Shown: positions 34,828 to 43,913, numbered from the stretch's first letter. The stretch: DNA of 64,000 bases from Bradyrhizobium sp. AUGA SZCCT0283 (GCF_018130385.1 NZ_JAFCLU010000004.1:62001-126000), one strand, 5' to 3'. The notes: generated by a model not told the origin, from the sequence alone. Program-made: numbers and translations.

Positions 34828-36210
34828 ATGGTCTACCGCCGGATCATCGGTGCCACCTCCTATGTATTCTCCGATTTGCGCGAGCTGCTCGCCAAGGCGA
34901 CGCCGCCGCGGTCCGGTGACCGCCTGGCCGGCGTCGCGGCCGAAAGCGCGGAAGCAATGACCGCGGCGCGGATGGCGCTCGCCGACGTGCCGCTCAAGCA
35001 ATTCCTCAACGAGGCCGTGATCCCTTACGAGGACGACGAGGTCACCAGGCTGATCCTCGATACCCATGCGGCGCAGGCCTTTGCGCCCATTTCCTCGCTG
35101 ACCGTCGGCGGCTTCCGCGACTGGCTGCTGTCGGACGCCGCAACCGGCGAAACGCTCGACAAGGTTTCGCGCGGGATCACGCCGGAAATGGCCGCGGGCG
35201 TCTCCAAACTGATGCGCAACCAGGATCTGATCCTGGTCGCCAAGAAGTGCGCCGTGACGTCGGCGTTTCGCAACACCATCGGCCTGAAGGGGCGGATGAG
35301 CGTGCGGCTGCAGCCCAACCATCCCTTCGACGACGCCAAGGGCATTACCGCTTCGATCCTCGACGGCATCCTCCTGGGATCGGGCGATGCCTGCATTGGC
35401 ATCAATCCGGCCAGCGACGATCCGGCCGTAATCGGCAAATTGCTGCGGCTGCTTGACGACATCATCTCGCGGCTGCAGATTCCGACGCAGGGCTGCGTGC
35501 TCACCCACGTGACCACCACGCTCGATCTGATCGGGCAGGGCGCTCCGGTCGATCTGGTATTCCAGTCGATCGCGGGAACGGAGGCTGCCAACCGCAGCTT
35601 TGGCGTCGACCTTGCGCTGTTGCGCGAGGCGCGGGAGGCCGGGCTGTCGCTCCGCCGCGGCACGGTCGGCGACAATGTGATGTATTTCGAGACCGGGCAG
35701 GGCTCGGCGCTCTCGGCCAACGCCCATCACAACGTCGATCAGCAGACCTGCGAAGCGCGGGCCTATGCGGTGGCGCGCGCCTTCGATCCGCTGCTCGTCA
35801 ACAGCGTCGTCGGCTTCATCGGTCCGGAATATCTCTATGACGGCAAGGAAATCATCCGCGCCGGCCTGGAGGATCATTTCTGCGGCAAGCTGCTCGGCCT
35901 GCCGCTCGGGGTCGACGTCTGCTACACCAACCATGCCGAAGCCGACCAGGACGACATGGACAATCTGTTGACGCTGTTGGCCGCCGCCGGCGTCACCTTC
36001 ATCATGGGCGTGCCGGGCGCCGACGACGTCATGCTGAACTACCAGTCGACCTCGTTCCACGACGCGCTGTATATCCGCGACCTGTTCGGACTGAAGCGGG
36101 CGCCGGAATTCGACGATTGGCTGGTTCGCTCAGGCCTTGCGGACGGCGATTTCCGGCTTGCGGGCAACGCGGGTCTGCTGCCCGAATTTGCCGCGCGGCT
36201 GATCGCCTGA
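34828..36210 (+). CDS. eutB: ethanolamine ammonia-lyase large subunit
   Basis: A 460-aa EutB. Recognisable blocks: RNQDLILVAKKCAVTSAFRNTIGLKGRMSVRLQPNHPFDD, LGSGDACIGINPASDD, QGCVLTHVTTTLDLIGQGAPVDLVFQSIAGTE, and YFETGQGSALSANAHHNVDQQTCEARAY. With EutC it uses adenosylcobalamin to convert ethanolamine to acetaldehyde and ammonia. No microcompartment genes are nearby, so this is the simple non-compartmentalised type. Unusually, hpnP lies between it and eutC. Confidence 0.95.
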   Translation: MVYRRIIGATSYVFSDLRELLAKATPPRSGDRLAGVAAESAEAMTAARMALADVPLKQFLNEAVIPYEDDEVTRLILDTHAAQAFAPISSLTVGGFRDWLLSDAATGETLDKVSRGITPEMAAGVSKLMRNQDLILVAKKCAVTSAFRNTIGLKGRMSVRLQPNHPFDDAKGITASILDGILLGSGDACIGINPASDDPAVIGKLLRLLDDIISRLQIPTQGCVLTHVTTTLDLIGQGAPVDLVFQSIAGTEAANRSFGVDLALLREAREAGLSLRRGTVGDNVMYFETGQGSALSANAHHNVDQQTCEARAYAVARAFDPLLVNSVVGFIGPEYLYDGKEIIRAGLEDHFCGKLLGLPLGVDVCYTNHAEADQDDMDNLLTLLAAAGVTFIMGVPGADDVMLNYQSTSFHDALYIRDLFGLKRAPEFDDWLVRSGLADGDFRLAGNAGLLPEFAARLIA

Positions 36211-36214
36211 ACTT

Positions 36215-36244
36215 CGGCCATGGCCCGCGGCCGGTGGTTTTTTT
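36215..36244 (+). terminator. possible terminator between eutB and hpnP
   Basis: Short GC stem CGGCC / GGCCG (36215-36219 and 36229-36233), then a run of seven T (36238-36244) right after the eutB stop. If active, hpnP has its own promoter in the remaining 110 bp. Confidence 0.4.
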
Positions 36245-36357
36245 CCTGCAACCAATTGAACCCACAACGAGTTAGAGTTGACTGTCACAATGTTGAAGAA
36301 TTTCTGGCCCAGCTTTCAATGTCGTGCTTAAATTCATGCGAGCCTTGAGGAAATTTG

Positions 36358-37947
36358 ATGAGAGCTGAAGGCATCGGAACGGTACGGCGTATCCTGTGCG
36401 TCTTCCCGCGCTATACGTCTTCTTTCGGTACGTTCGAGCACGCCTATCCCCTCACCGACGGCGTGCAGGCGTTCATGCCGCCGCAGGGCCTGTTGCTGAT
36501 CGCGGCCTATCTGCCGGAGAACTGGCCGGTCCGCTTCATCGACGAGAACATTCGCCCTGCCACCAAGGAAGACTTCGAATGGGCGGAGGCGGTGTTCGTC
36601 AGCGGCATGCACATCCAGCGCCAGCAGATGAACGACATCTGCCGCCGCGCGCATGCCTTCGATCTCGCCGTGGCAATCGGCGGGCCGTCGGTGAGCGCGT
36701 GCCCGGACTACTATCCCTCGTTCGACTATCTCCATGTCGGCGAACTCGGCGACGCCACCAACGAGCTGATCGCGCGGCTGGCGCGCGACCCGTCGCGCCC
36801 CGAGCAGCAGGTGGTACTGAAGACCAACGATCGCCTGCCGATGACCGAGTTTCCGATCCCGGCCTACGAGCTGGCGGAGGTCAAGAAATACTTCCTCGGC
36901 AGCATCCAGTACTCGAGCGGCTGTCCCTATCAGTGCGAATTCTGCGATATCCCCGGCCTCTACGGCCGTAACCCGCGCCTGAAGACGCCGCAGCAGATCA
37001 TCGCCGAGCTCGACAAGCTACGGGAATGCGGCGTCACGGGGTCGGTCTATTTCGTCGACGACAATTTCATCGGCAATCGCAAGGCCGCGCTGGATCTGCT
37101 GCCGCATCTGGTCGAGTGGCAGAAGCGGACCGGCTACGTGATGCGGCTGGCCTGCGAGGCGACGCTGAACATCGCCAAGCGGCCAGAGATTCTGGAGAAG
37201 ATGCGCGAAGCGTTCTTCGTCACCGTGTTCTGCGGCATCGAGACGCCCGATCCCGATGCACTGAAGGCGATGCACAAGGACCACAACATGATGGTCCCGA
37301 TCCTGGAAGGCATTCGCACCATCAACTCCTACGGCATGGAAGTCGTCTCCGGCATCATCATGGGGCTCGACACCGACAAGCCGGAAACCGGCGACGCGCT
37401 GCTTGCGTTCGTCGAGGAGTCGCAGATTCCGCTGCTGACGATCAATCTGTTGCAGGCGCTGCCGAAGACGCCGCTGTGGGATCGGCTCGAGAAGGAAGGC
37501 CGGCTGGTCAATGACGATGACGGCCGCGACTCCAATGTCGAGTTCCTGCTGCCCTACGATCAGGTGGTGGAGTCCTGGCGCAAATGCATGGAAGTCGCCT
37601 ACCAGCCGGAAAAGCTGTTTGCGCGCTACCAGTACCAGTGTGACTACACCTATGCGCAGCGGATCAAGGTGCCGGTTACGCCCGAGCAGAAGAGCTGGGC
37701 CAATATCAAGCGCGGCCTGATCATGCTGCGGAACATCTTCTGGAAAGTCGGTGTGCTCGGCGACTACAGAAAAGTGTTCTGGAAGTTCGCGCTCGGACGG
37801 CTGCGTCGCGGCGATATCGAGGGCTTGATCGGGCCGGCGATGATCGGACATCATCTGATCATGTTCGCGCGTGCCGCATCGGTCGGTCAGCAGAACGCGT
37901 CGAATTATTCGATCCGGCTGCGCGAGGCCTCGGTCCCTGCCGAGTAA
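36358..37947 (+). CDS. hpnP: hopanoid C-2 methylase HpnP (B12-binding radical SAM)
   Basis: A 529-aa protein with an N-terminal B12-binding-like region (about 1-150, FMPPQGLLLIAAYLPENW, AVAIGGPSVSACPDYYPSFDYLHVGELGDA) and a radical SAM barrel with the iron-sulfur CxxxCxxC at Cys189/193/196 (SSGCPYQCEFCDIPG). Length and context fit HpnP, which transfers a methyl group to C-2 of hopanoids. The ATG at 36358 has GAGG 8 bases upstream. It is flanked by eutB and eutC on the same strand, 147 bp and 6 bp away. Other class B radical SAM methylases or HpnJ-like enzymes are the alternative. Confidence 0.85.
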   Translation: MRAEGIGTVRRILCVFPRYTSSFGTFEHAYPLTDGVQAFMPPQGLLLIAAYLPENWPVRFIDENIRPATKEDFEWAEAVFVSGMHIQRQQMNDICRRAHAFDLAVAIGGPSVSACPDYYPSFDYLHVGELGDATNELIARLARDPSRPEQQVVLKTNDRLPMTEFPIPAYELAEVKKYFLGSIQYSSGCPYQCEFCDIPGLYGRNPRLKTPQQIIAELDKLRECGVTGSVYFVDDNFIGNRKAALDLLPHLVEWQKRTGYVMRLACEATLNIAKRPEILEKMREAFFVTVFCGIETPDPDALKAMHKDHNMMVPILEGIRTINSYGMEVVSGIIMGLDTDKPETGDALLAFVEESQIPLLTINLLQALPKTPLWDRLEKEGRLVNDDDGRDSNVEFLLPYDQVVESWRKCMEVAYQPEKLFARYQYQCDYTYAQRIKVPVTPEQKSWANIKRGLIMLRNIFWKVGVLGDYRKVFWKFALGRLRRGDIEGLIGPAMIGHHLIMFARAASVGQQNASNYSIRLREASVPAE

Positions 37948-37953
37948 AAGCCC

Positions 37954-38736
37954 ATGAAAACGCCGGCGCCGCCGTCCCGCCCGCTCGAAGCCTTGCGGGA
38001 GCTGACGCCGGCGCGCGTCGGGCTCGGCCGCTCCGGCGCGAGCCTGCCGACCGACGCGCTGCTTGCCTTCGCGCTCGACCACGCGCGTGCGCGCGATGCC
38101 GTTCACACAGCTCTCGATGCGCCGCATCTGGTTGCCGGATTGGCCGGCCTCGGCCTGCAGGTCGGCGAGGTTTCCAGCCAGGCGCGCAACCGGCGCGACT
38201 ATCTGCGCCGTCCCGATCTCGGACGCATGCTGGATGTGGATTCGCGGCGTGCGCTGGAAAAGCAAAGCGGCAGCGCGAGCGAGATTGTGATCGTGATCGG
38301 CGACGGGCTGTCGCCTGCGGCCGTCAATGTTCACGCCATCGAACTGGTTCGCCATCTTGTTCCGCGCCTGACGGAGGCGAGGATCCGGTTCGGCCAAGTC
38401 GTGGTCGCATCGGGCGCGCGCGTGGCGCTGGGCGACGAGATCGGCGCCGTACTCGGCGCGCAGATGGTGGTGATGCTGATCGGCGAGCGGCCCGGCCTGT
38501 CGGCGCCCGACAGCCTCGGCGCCTATCTCACCTTTGCGCCGCGCATCGGCCTCACCGATGAGAAGCGCAATTGCGTTTCCAACATCCACGGCGCGGGCCT
38601 GAGCTACGATGAAGCCGCCTTCAAGATCGCGTGGCTGGTCCGGGAAGGATTGAAGCGGCAGGTCACGGGCGTTGCCCTGAAGGATGAAAGCGGCGCCGGA
38701 TCGCCGCCGCGGATTCAGGCAAAACCGGGTCCCTGA
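37954..38736 (+). CDS. eutC: ethanolamine ammonia-lyase small subunit
   Basis: A 260-aa Eut[91 protein letters not shown] and [20 protein letters not shown]. It forms the B12-binding small subunit of the lyase with EutB. Only 6 bp separates it from hpnP, so it is almost certainly read from the hpnP message. Confidence 0.94.
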   Translation: MKTPAPPSRPLEALRELTPARVGLGRSGASLPTDALLAFALDHARARDAVHTALDAPHLVAGLAGLGLQVGEVSSQARNRRDYLRRPDLGRMLDVDSRRALEKQSGSASEIVIVIGDGLSPAAVNVHAIELVRHLVPRLTEARIRFGQVVVASGARVALGDEIGAVLGAQMVVMLIGERPGLSAPDSLGAYLTFAPRIGLTDEKRNCVSNIHGAGLSYDEAAFKIAWLVREGLKRQVTGVALKDESGAGSPPRIQAKPGP

Positions 38737-38979
38737 GCTGTGTTTGCCGAGTGTGGCAAATCAGAGACTTAACGCGCATTTTCGTCACCTTCGTGTCGAT
38801 TTGCCCCGCCGCGCGCGCTTGCCGGATGGGGTTCGGCCCTGTAAAACGGCGCCGGTTAATTTACCGCGTGATTTCAATGGCTAGCGCCGATCGGACAGGG
38901 CTGGCAAAGCCGCATTCGCGCCACCAAACTGCATAAAACCAAGCTGCACAAACAGGCCGACGTGAGAACTGGACAGGGT

Positions 38980-41358
38980 ATGCTCGACAAGAACTCCGAA
39001 AGTCACGTCCACGTCGAAGCCATCGAGGAGCCGCCGCCGTCGGGCAAGAGCATCGCCTTCGGGCTCGAGCGCATGGGGCTGATCGCGGTCAAGGCGCCGA
39101 TCCTGTCGATGATCATTCTCGCCGCGCTGATGGTGGCCGCGCTCTTCGGCATCGAGCGGATCAAGATCGACGACTCGCTGAGCCAGCTGTTCCGGTCCGA
39201 TTCCAAGGACTACAAGCAATACGAGGCCGTGACCAAGCGCTTCCCGGCGACCGAATTCGACGTGCTGGTCGTGGTCGAGGGCAAGACGCTGCTGGCCCGC
39301 GAGAACCTCGAAAAGATCCGCGACATGGTCACTGACCTGCAACTGGTCGAGGGCGTGCGCGGTCTGGTGTCGCTGTTTTCGGCGCGCCAGGCGCCGGAGC
39401 CCGGCAAGCTGCCGGCCGCGCTGTTCCCGCCCGAACTGCCGCAAGGCGCCGCCTACGACAAGTTCGCCGAGACTGTCAAATCCAACGAGATCATTCGCGG
39501 CAAGCTGTTGTCGGAGGACGGCACGCTGGCGTTGATCGTGCTGTCGCTGGAACCGAAGGTCGTTTCCTCAAACGATCTCGGCAAGGTGGTCGGCGAAATG
39601 CGCAAGATCATGGCCGACGATTTGTCGGGCAGCGGTCTCAATGCCCAGCTCTCCGGCGTTCCCGTGATGCAGCTCGAGATCCGCAACGCGGTCAAGCGCG
39701 ACGGGCTGACCTACAACATCCTCGGCATTCTGGCCGGCTGCATCATCGCGATCATCTTCTTCCGCAAGATATCGTTCATGGTGGTTGCGGCGTTTCCGCC
39801 GATCATCGCGATCCTGCTCGCCCTCGGCGGTCTCGGCTGGGCCGGTTTCAATCTCAACATGTTCCTGAACGTGATGACGCCGCTCATCATGGTGATCAGC
39901 TTCTCGGACTCGATGCAGCTGACGTTCGCGGCGCGCGACCGCCTGATCGCGGGCCAGGACAAACTGACCGCGTTCACCAACGCCGTGCTGGTGGTGGGCC
40001 CGGCTTGCGTGCTGACCCACGGCACCGCCGGCATCTCGTTCATCGCCCTGCAGTTCTCCGATTCCGAACTGATCCGAAAGTTCGGCGAGGCCGGACTTGC
40101 CGCTACCATCATCGCGCTGATTGCGGTGCTCTCGCTGGTGCCGGTGTTCGGCGTGCTGTTCGTCCGCAACGAGAAGATCTTCGCCGTCAAGTTCCAGAGC
40201 GCGGATGCTGGCGTGCAGGCGCTGCGTAATTTCTGTTACTGGATCGCGGTGCGCATGGTCAGCCGCCCCGGACTGTTCAGCCTGCTCGCGTTGCTGCTCG
40301 TCGCCGGCCTCGGCTACATCTATGCCACGCTGGAGCCGCGCTATCGGCTCGCCGATCAGGTGCCGGACAAGCGGCAGGCGGTGGCGGCGTCGAGCCGCCT
40401 CGATGCCAAGCTCACTGGCGCCAATCCAATCGACGTGCTGATCGAATTCCCCAAGGGCGCCTCGCTCTATGCGCCGGACACGTTGAAGACGATCGCCGAG
40501 GTTCACTCGATGGTCGAGAAATCGGCGGGCGTCGGTAACGTCTGGTCGCTGGAAACCCTGCGCCGCTGGCTTGCCGAGAAGGCCGGCAGCAACGACGTCG
40601 CGACCCTGAAGGAATATGTCAGCGTCATCCCCGAGCATCTGGTCCGCCGTTTCATCTCGGCCGATCAGGATGCCGTGGTGGTTTCGGGGCGCGTTCCCGA
40701 CCTTGATTCCAGCGAAATCCTCCCTGTGATCGACAAGCTCGACAAGGCGCTCGACAAGGTGAGAGCCGAGCATCCCGGCTTCGAAATCGCAGTCACCGGC
40801 CTGTCGGCGATTGCCGCGCGCAACAGCGCCAACATGATCTCGAAACTCAATCACGGCCTGACCATCGAATTCCTGCTGGTTGCGATCTTCATTGGCCTGG
40901 CATTCCGTTCGGTCGTGGTGATGTTCTCCTGCATCCTGCCCGGCATTTTTCCGGTCGTGGCATCGGGCACGGTGCTGTGGATCATGGGCGAGGGGCTGCA
41001 ATTTGCCAGCGTGGTCGCGCTGACGGTGTCGTTCGGCCTCGGATTGAGCGCCACCATCCACTTCCTCAACCGGCTGCGGCTGGAGAGCAAGCCGGGTGTC
41101 GGCTCGGCGCTGGCGGTCGAGCGCGCCACCGTGCTGGTCGGTCCGGCGCTGATCCTGACCACGGTGGTGCTGGCCTGCGGCCTCGTCGTCACCGTGTTCT
41201 CCGACCTGCCGTCGCTGCGGCTGTTCGGCTGGCTCAGCGCGTTCTCGATGATCGCGGCCCTGGTCGCGGACCTCTTCATCCTGCGGCCGACCTCGATGTT
41301 CCTGATCAACCTGTCGGAAAAGATTCGCGGCGTCAGTCACGTCAAGCCCGCTGAATAA
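38980..41358 (+). CDS. MMPL/RND-superfamily exporter, HpnN-like
   Basis: A 792-aa inner-membrane RND protein in two homologous halves. Each half has one membrane segment, a large periplasmic loop, and then a block of about five segments. Hydrophobic blocks lie near residues 35-55, 240-385, 430-450 and 640-780. A lipid or hydrophobic compound is the expected substrate. It resembles the HpnN family in architecture but is shorter, and the better HpnN is at 52370. The ATG at 38980 is used; a GTG at 38962 is the alternative. It is followed 59 bp later by an uncharacterised gene. Confidence 0.8.
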   Translation: MLDKNSESHVHVEAIEEPPPSGKSIAFGLERMGLIAVKAPILSMIILAALMVAALFGIERIKIDDSLSQLFRSDSKDYKQYEAVTKRFPATEFDVLVVVEGKTLLARENLEKIRDMVTDLQLVEGVRGLVSLFSARQAPEPGKLPAALFPPELPQGAAYDKFAETVKSNEIIRGKLLSEDGTLALIVLSLEPKVVSSNDLGKVVGEMRKIMADDLSGSGLNAQLSGVPVMQLEIRNAVKRDGLTYNILGILAGCIIAIIFFRKISFMVVAAFPPIIAILLALGGLGWAGFNLNMFLNVMTPLIMVISFSDSMQLTFAARDRLIAGQDKLTAFTNAVLVVGPACVLTHGTAGISFIALQFSDSELIRKFGEAGLAATIIALIAVLSLVPVFGVLFVRNEKIFAVKFQSADAGVQALRNFCYWIAVRMVSRPGLFSLLALLLVAGLGYIYATLEPRYRLADQVPDKRQAVAASSRLDAKLTGANPIDVLIEFPKGASLYAPDTLKTIAEVHSMVEKSAGVGNVWSLETLRRWLAEKAGSNDVATLKEYVSVIPEHLVRRFISADQDAVVVSGRVPDLDSSEILPVIDKLDKALDKVRAEHPGFEIAVTGLSAIAARNSANMISKLNHGLTIEFLLVAIFIGLAFRSVVVMFSCILPGIFPVVASGTVLWIMGEGLQFASVVALTVSFGLGLSATIHFLNRLRLESKPGVGSALAVERATVLVGPALILTTVVLACGLVVTVFSDLPSLRLFGWLSAFSMIAALVADLFILRPTSMFLINLSEKIRGVSHVKPAE

Positions 41359-41417
41359 CAGCGGCTGCCAAACAACAAGGGGTTGCCGGACAACGGCAGC
41401 CGAAGAGAGGCTGAGGA

Positions 41418-42476
41418 ATGACGCCTGCGGGATCAGCTGTTCGCCCTGCGGCCGATGCCACCGCCTACCGCGCCGTCGAACACATCTATCATTCCTATCT
41501 CACCGGGCTGATCCTGATGCTGGCCTCGCGGGCGGGTGCATCGCGGGCAGCGGAGGTGGTGTTCCGGACCTTCCGGCGGCAGCAACTGGCACGCTTTCTT
41601 CCCGGATTGAAGAAGCTCGGCCTCGACCAGCTTCCGCATGCGGTCGCGTGCGCCCAGTATCACTATCTGTCGAACCAGGTCGGCGGTGTGAAGGTCGAGT
41701 ACGTCTACGAGAGCGACACCAAGGCCTGGGTGCGCTATCCGCCGCCGCGTTGGATCTGGTCCGGCACCGCGATCTGCGGCATCCCCTCGGAAGTATCGCG
41801 GGCGATGCTGCGCGGATGGCACGCCAACAACGGCGTCGTGCTCGGCAATCCCAGGCTCGGCTTTGTCTGCACGGGTCAGACCGTCGACGGCCAGCCGGGG
41901 CTGGAGGGGTACTACAAGGAGTGGGATCATGATCTCGCTCCCGAGGAGCGATTGCAGTTTTCGCCCGGCGAGCGCTGTCCGCCGTTCCAGGCTGATCTGG
42001 CGCCGCGCCTGCCCGGGAACACATGGCCGGAAGAGCGGCTGCAGAAGGTGCTTCGCAATTATGCGATGGAGTACATCACCTCGGTCGTGCCGGAGACGAT
42101 CAGCGTGCTCGGCCCGGAAGAGGGCGGCCATCTCGCCGGCGCTGCGGCGCGGCTCGTCGGGATGCACACCTTCGACGAAGTAGCTCGGCTATTGGGCGGC
42201 GTGGAAGCGGGCGCGGCCGGTTTCGCCAAGGCCTTCGCCCGGCTGGCCCGCGGGCAGGACGACGACGCGGAATTGCAGCTGGAAGGTTCGACCGCCACCG
42301 TGCGCCAGACGTCGTGGCGCCTGATGGCGGAACGTGAAGCGCTGTCGCCCGCGGTGTTCGATGCCTGGAACGAATTGTGGGTGGGGGCAGCCCTTGCGCA
42401 TGATCGCTTCATGCGGGTCGAAGTGACGGAACGCCGCGACCGCGGCGATCCCTGTTGGCGCTGGAAATTCGGCTGA
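41418..42476 (+). CDS. uncharacterised conserved protein
   Basis: A 352-aa protein I cannot assign. It has no signal peptide or membrane segment. Notable features: a basic helix AAEVVFRTFRRQQLARFLPGLKKLGLDQLP, then ACAQYHYLSNQVGGVKVEYVYESDTKAWVRYPPPRWIWSG, and LRGWHANNGVVLGNPRLGFVCTGQTVDGQPGLEGYYKEWDHDL. The Trp/Tyr-rich region resembles a ligand-binding fold but nothing definite. It is probably co-transcribed with the RND exporter upstream and ends at a strong hairpin. Confidence 0.75.
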   Translation: MTPAGSAVRPAADATAYRAVEHIYHSYLTGLILMLASRAGASRAAEVVFRTFRRQQLARFLPGLKKLGLDQLPHAVACAQYHYLSNQVGGVKVEYVYESDTKAWVRYPPPRWIWSGTAICGIPSEVSRAMLRGWHANNGVVLGNPRLGFVCTGQTVDGQPGLEGYYKEWDHDLAPEERLQFSPGERCPPFQADLAPRLPGNTWPEERLQKVLRNYAMEYITSVVPETISVLGPEEGGHLAGAAARLVGMHTFDEVARLLGGVEAGAAGFAKAFARLARGQDDDAELQLEGSTATVRQTSWRLMAEREALSPAVFDAWNELWVGAALAHDRFMRVEVTERRDRGDPCWRWKFG

Positions 42477-42488
42477 TCAAAATGAAAA

Positions 42489-42508
42489 GGCAGCGCCGGG
42501 GCGCTGCC
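42489..42508. terminator. bidirectional terminator hairpin
   Basis: GGCAGCGCC-GG-GGCGCTGCC-like stem, preceded by AAAA on the left, between two convergent genes. Confidence 0.6.
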
Positions 42509-42533
42509 ATTCACACTGTTTCAAAGGGCAGCG

Positions 42534-43037
42534 TCAGGTCTTGGTCATCGTGATCTTGACGCCGCGGATTTCGCCCTTGGAGTCGATCTGCACGACCTGC
42601 TTGTTGCCGGTGGTCCGCAAATTCAGGTTCGCTGCAAATCCGGAAGCCTCGACGAACACGTCGATCTGGCCGCCGCCTGCGGTGCCCTGCAGATTGCCGA
42701 AGATATTCCGGCTCTTCTCGCTCCAGTTGCCGGAGATGCGGTCACCCTGGCTGGTGACGTCGCTGGAGAGATCGAATTTGTAGCTGTCGCTGGCGCAGTG
42801 CAGATTCTGCTTCAGGCCGAGCCCGTTGGCGTTGACCTTGTAGTCTGCCTTGCATCGGATGTTCTCGGTGGTGCCGTTGGAGAGCGCGACCGTGCCCGAG
42901 CCGCTCCAGTTTCCGTCAAAGCCGGCAAACGGGCCTCCCGCCTGGGCGTGGCTTGCGGTGACCGACAACATGAGCGCGGCGCCGACGCCAGCAGCTGCGA
43001 GAGCCTGACCGAACAAGCTGGAACCAAACAGTTTCAT
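42534..43037 (-). CDS. secreted hypothetical protein
   Basis: A 167-aa protein with a Sec signal (residues 1-32, cut after SHAQA) and a small beta-rich mature domain: FDGNWSGSGTVALSNGTTENIRCKADYKV, LGLKQNLHCASDSYKFDLSSDVTSQGDRISGNWSEKSRN. The repeated G-x-W-S pattern suggests a lipocalin-like or beta-barrel lipid-binding fold, but this is only pattern resemblance. Two Cys may form a disulfide in the periplasm. Confidence 0.7.
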   Translation of the reverse strand: MKLFGSSLFGQALAAAGVGAALMLSVTASHAQAGGPFAGFDGNWSGSGTVALSNGTTENIRCKADYKVNANGLGLKQNLHCASDSYKFDLSSDVTSQGDRISGNWSEKSRNIFGNLQGTAGGGQIDVFVEASGFAANLNLRTTGNKQVVQIDSKGEIRGVKITMTKT

Positions 43038-43477
43038 TGTAGTTTTCCCATCAAAATAGACGTTCTTTGCAAAGATACGTCTCGCCGCATCGAAGATTTA
43101 GTGTTCCCGCAGTGTCTTAGGTTCAAATGACGGAGTTCGGTTTCCGGCGCTCTCGGCACGAAAAAGTGCTCAGTCGACCGAGTAGAGTTGAAGCATTCAC
43201 ACCGACTCCGTCGGCGCAGCATCTAGCTTTGCTCCGCATTGTCTGCAACAACCAATTGCCGGGAAAGTGTGGCGGAAATACACTTTAGATATCAGTCGGT
43301 TATTAAAGGTGCTTAGGTCGCCGTAGCGGTCGCCGTAAATTTGTCCGCATTTACCATGCTTGTCGTTTGTTCGTTGCCGCGTTACGCGGCGCGCCTGCCA
43401 TCCCAACAAATCCGTTCCGGCGATGCCTCATCGCAAATCGGGGAACAGGATTCCTGCTGCCGAAATGAAGGAATACG
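43038..43477. other. 440-bp intergenic region with a short direct repeat
   Basis: Contains GGTCGCCGTA twice, 12 bp apart (43316-43325 and 43328-43337), and AT-rich DNA at 43265-43310 that could hold the promoter of the Cys-rich protein. I see no convincing gene. Confidence 0.4.
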
Positions 43478-43723
43478 ATGCGTAAATTTCTCCTCGCACT
43501 CACCCTGTTGTCGCTCACGGCTTCGTCCGGAGCCTTCGCCCAGCAGCCGCAGCAACAGCGCAGCGGAACGCCGGAGGAGCAGAAGGCCTGTAACCGTGAC
43601 GTGCAGAAGTACTGCCGTCCGGTGATCGACCAGGGCGACCTGACCATCCTGGCGTGTCTCAAGGAAAATCGTCCCAAGATCAGTGTGGCCTGTAACCAGG
43701 TTCTCAAGAACAACGGCCAATAA
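43478..43723 (+). CDS. small secreted cysteine-rich repeat protein
   Basis: An 81-aa protein with a Sec signal (residues 1-21, ending AFA) and a mature part carrying one Cys-rich repeat of the type first named in Golgi protein GLG1: CNRDVQKYCRPVIDQGDLTILACLKENRPKISVACNQVL. The four Cys would make two disulfides in the periplasm. Such proteins are common in Bradyrhizobium; function unknown. It lies 190 bp upstream of hpnC. AAGGAA is 4 bases before the ATG. Confidence 0.78.
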   Translation: MRKFLLALTLLSLTASSGAFAQQPQQQRSGTPEEQKACNRDVQKYCRPVIDQGDLTILACLKENRPKISVACNQVLKNNGQ

Positions 43724-43802
43724 GGCGCGGCTTACGTCCGTTAACCCTCGCGGAAAAGCCATTTTCGGCTCTATGACGCGCGTCACGGGCGGGGCTAAGC
43801 AG

Positions 43803-43844
43803 CCCATATAGCATTGGTTTTGGCGGCGTATTCCCCTATATGGG
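43803..43844. promoter_or_regulatory. inverted repeat upstream of hpnC
   Basis: CCCATATAG (43803-43811) and CTATATGGG (43836-43844) are perfect inverse copies 24 bp apart, 70-110 bp before the hpnC start. A regulator site or looped promoter element is possible. Confidence 0.4.
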
Positions 43845-43913
43845 GCACGCGATCTTCTCGCGTGCGCCGATCGGCGCGCGCCACCAATTCCGAGTGAATG
43901 TAGCCAGTTCTTG

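Noticed and set aside
34476..34829. 117-codon minus-strand frame in the eutB upstream region
   Set aside because: No ribosome site, no family resemblance, overlaps the eutB promoter region.
36211..36357. EcfG-type promoter (GGAAC-N16/17-CGTT) ahead of hpnP
   Set aside because: Regulation of hpnP by EcfG is known in Rhodopseudomonas, so I looked, but no good -35/-10 match is present in this gap.
39568..41340. 590-codon minus-strand frame opposite the RND gene
   Set aside because: Composition (Arg, His, Gln, Asp) typical of antisense shadows.
43316..43337. Tandem GGTCGCCGTA as a possible mini-array or CRISPR-like repeat
   Set aside because: Only two copies of 10 bp; chance duplication or a weak regulatory site is enough.
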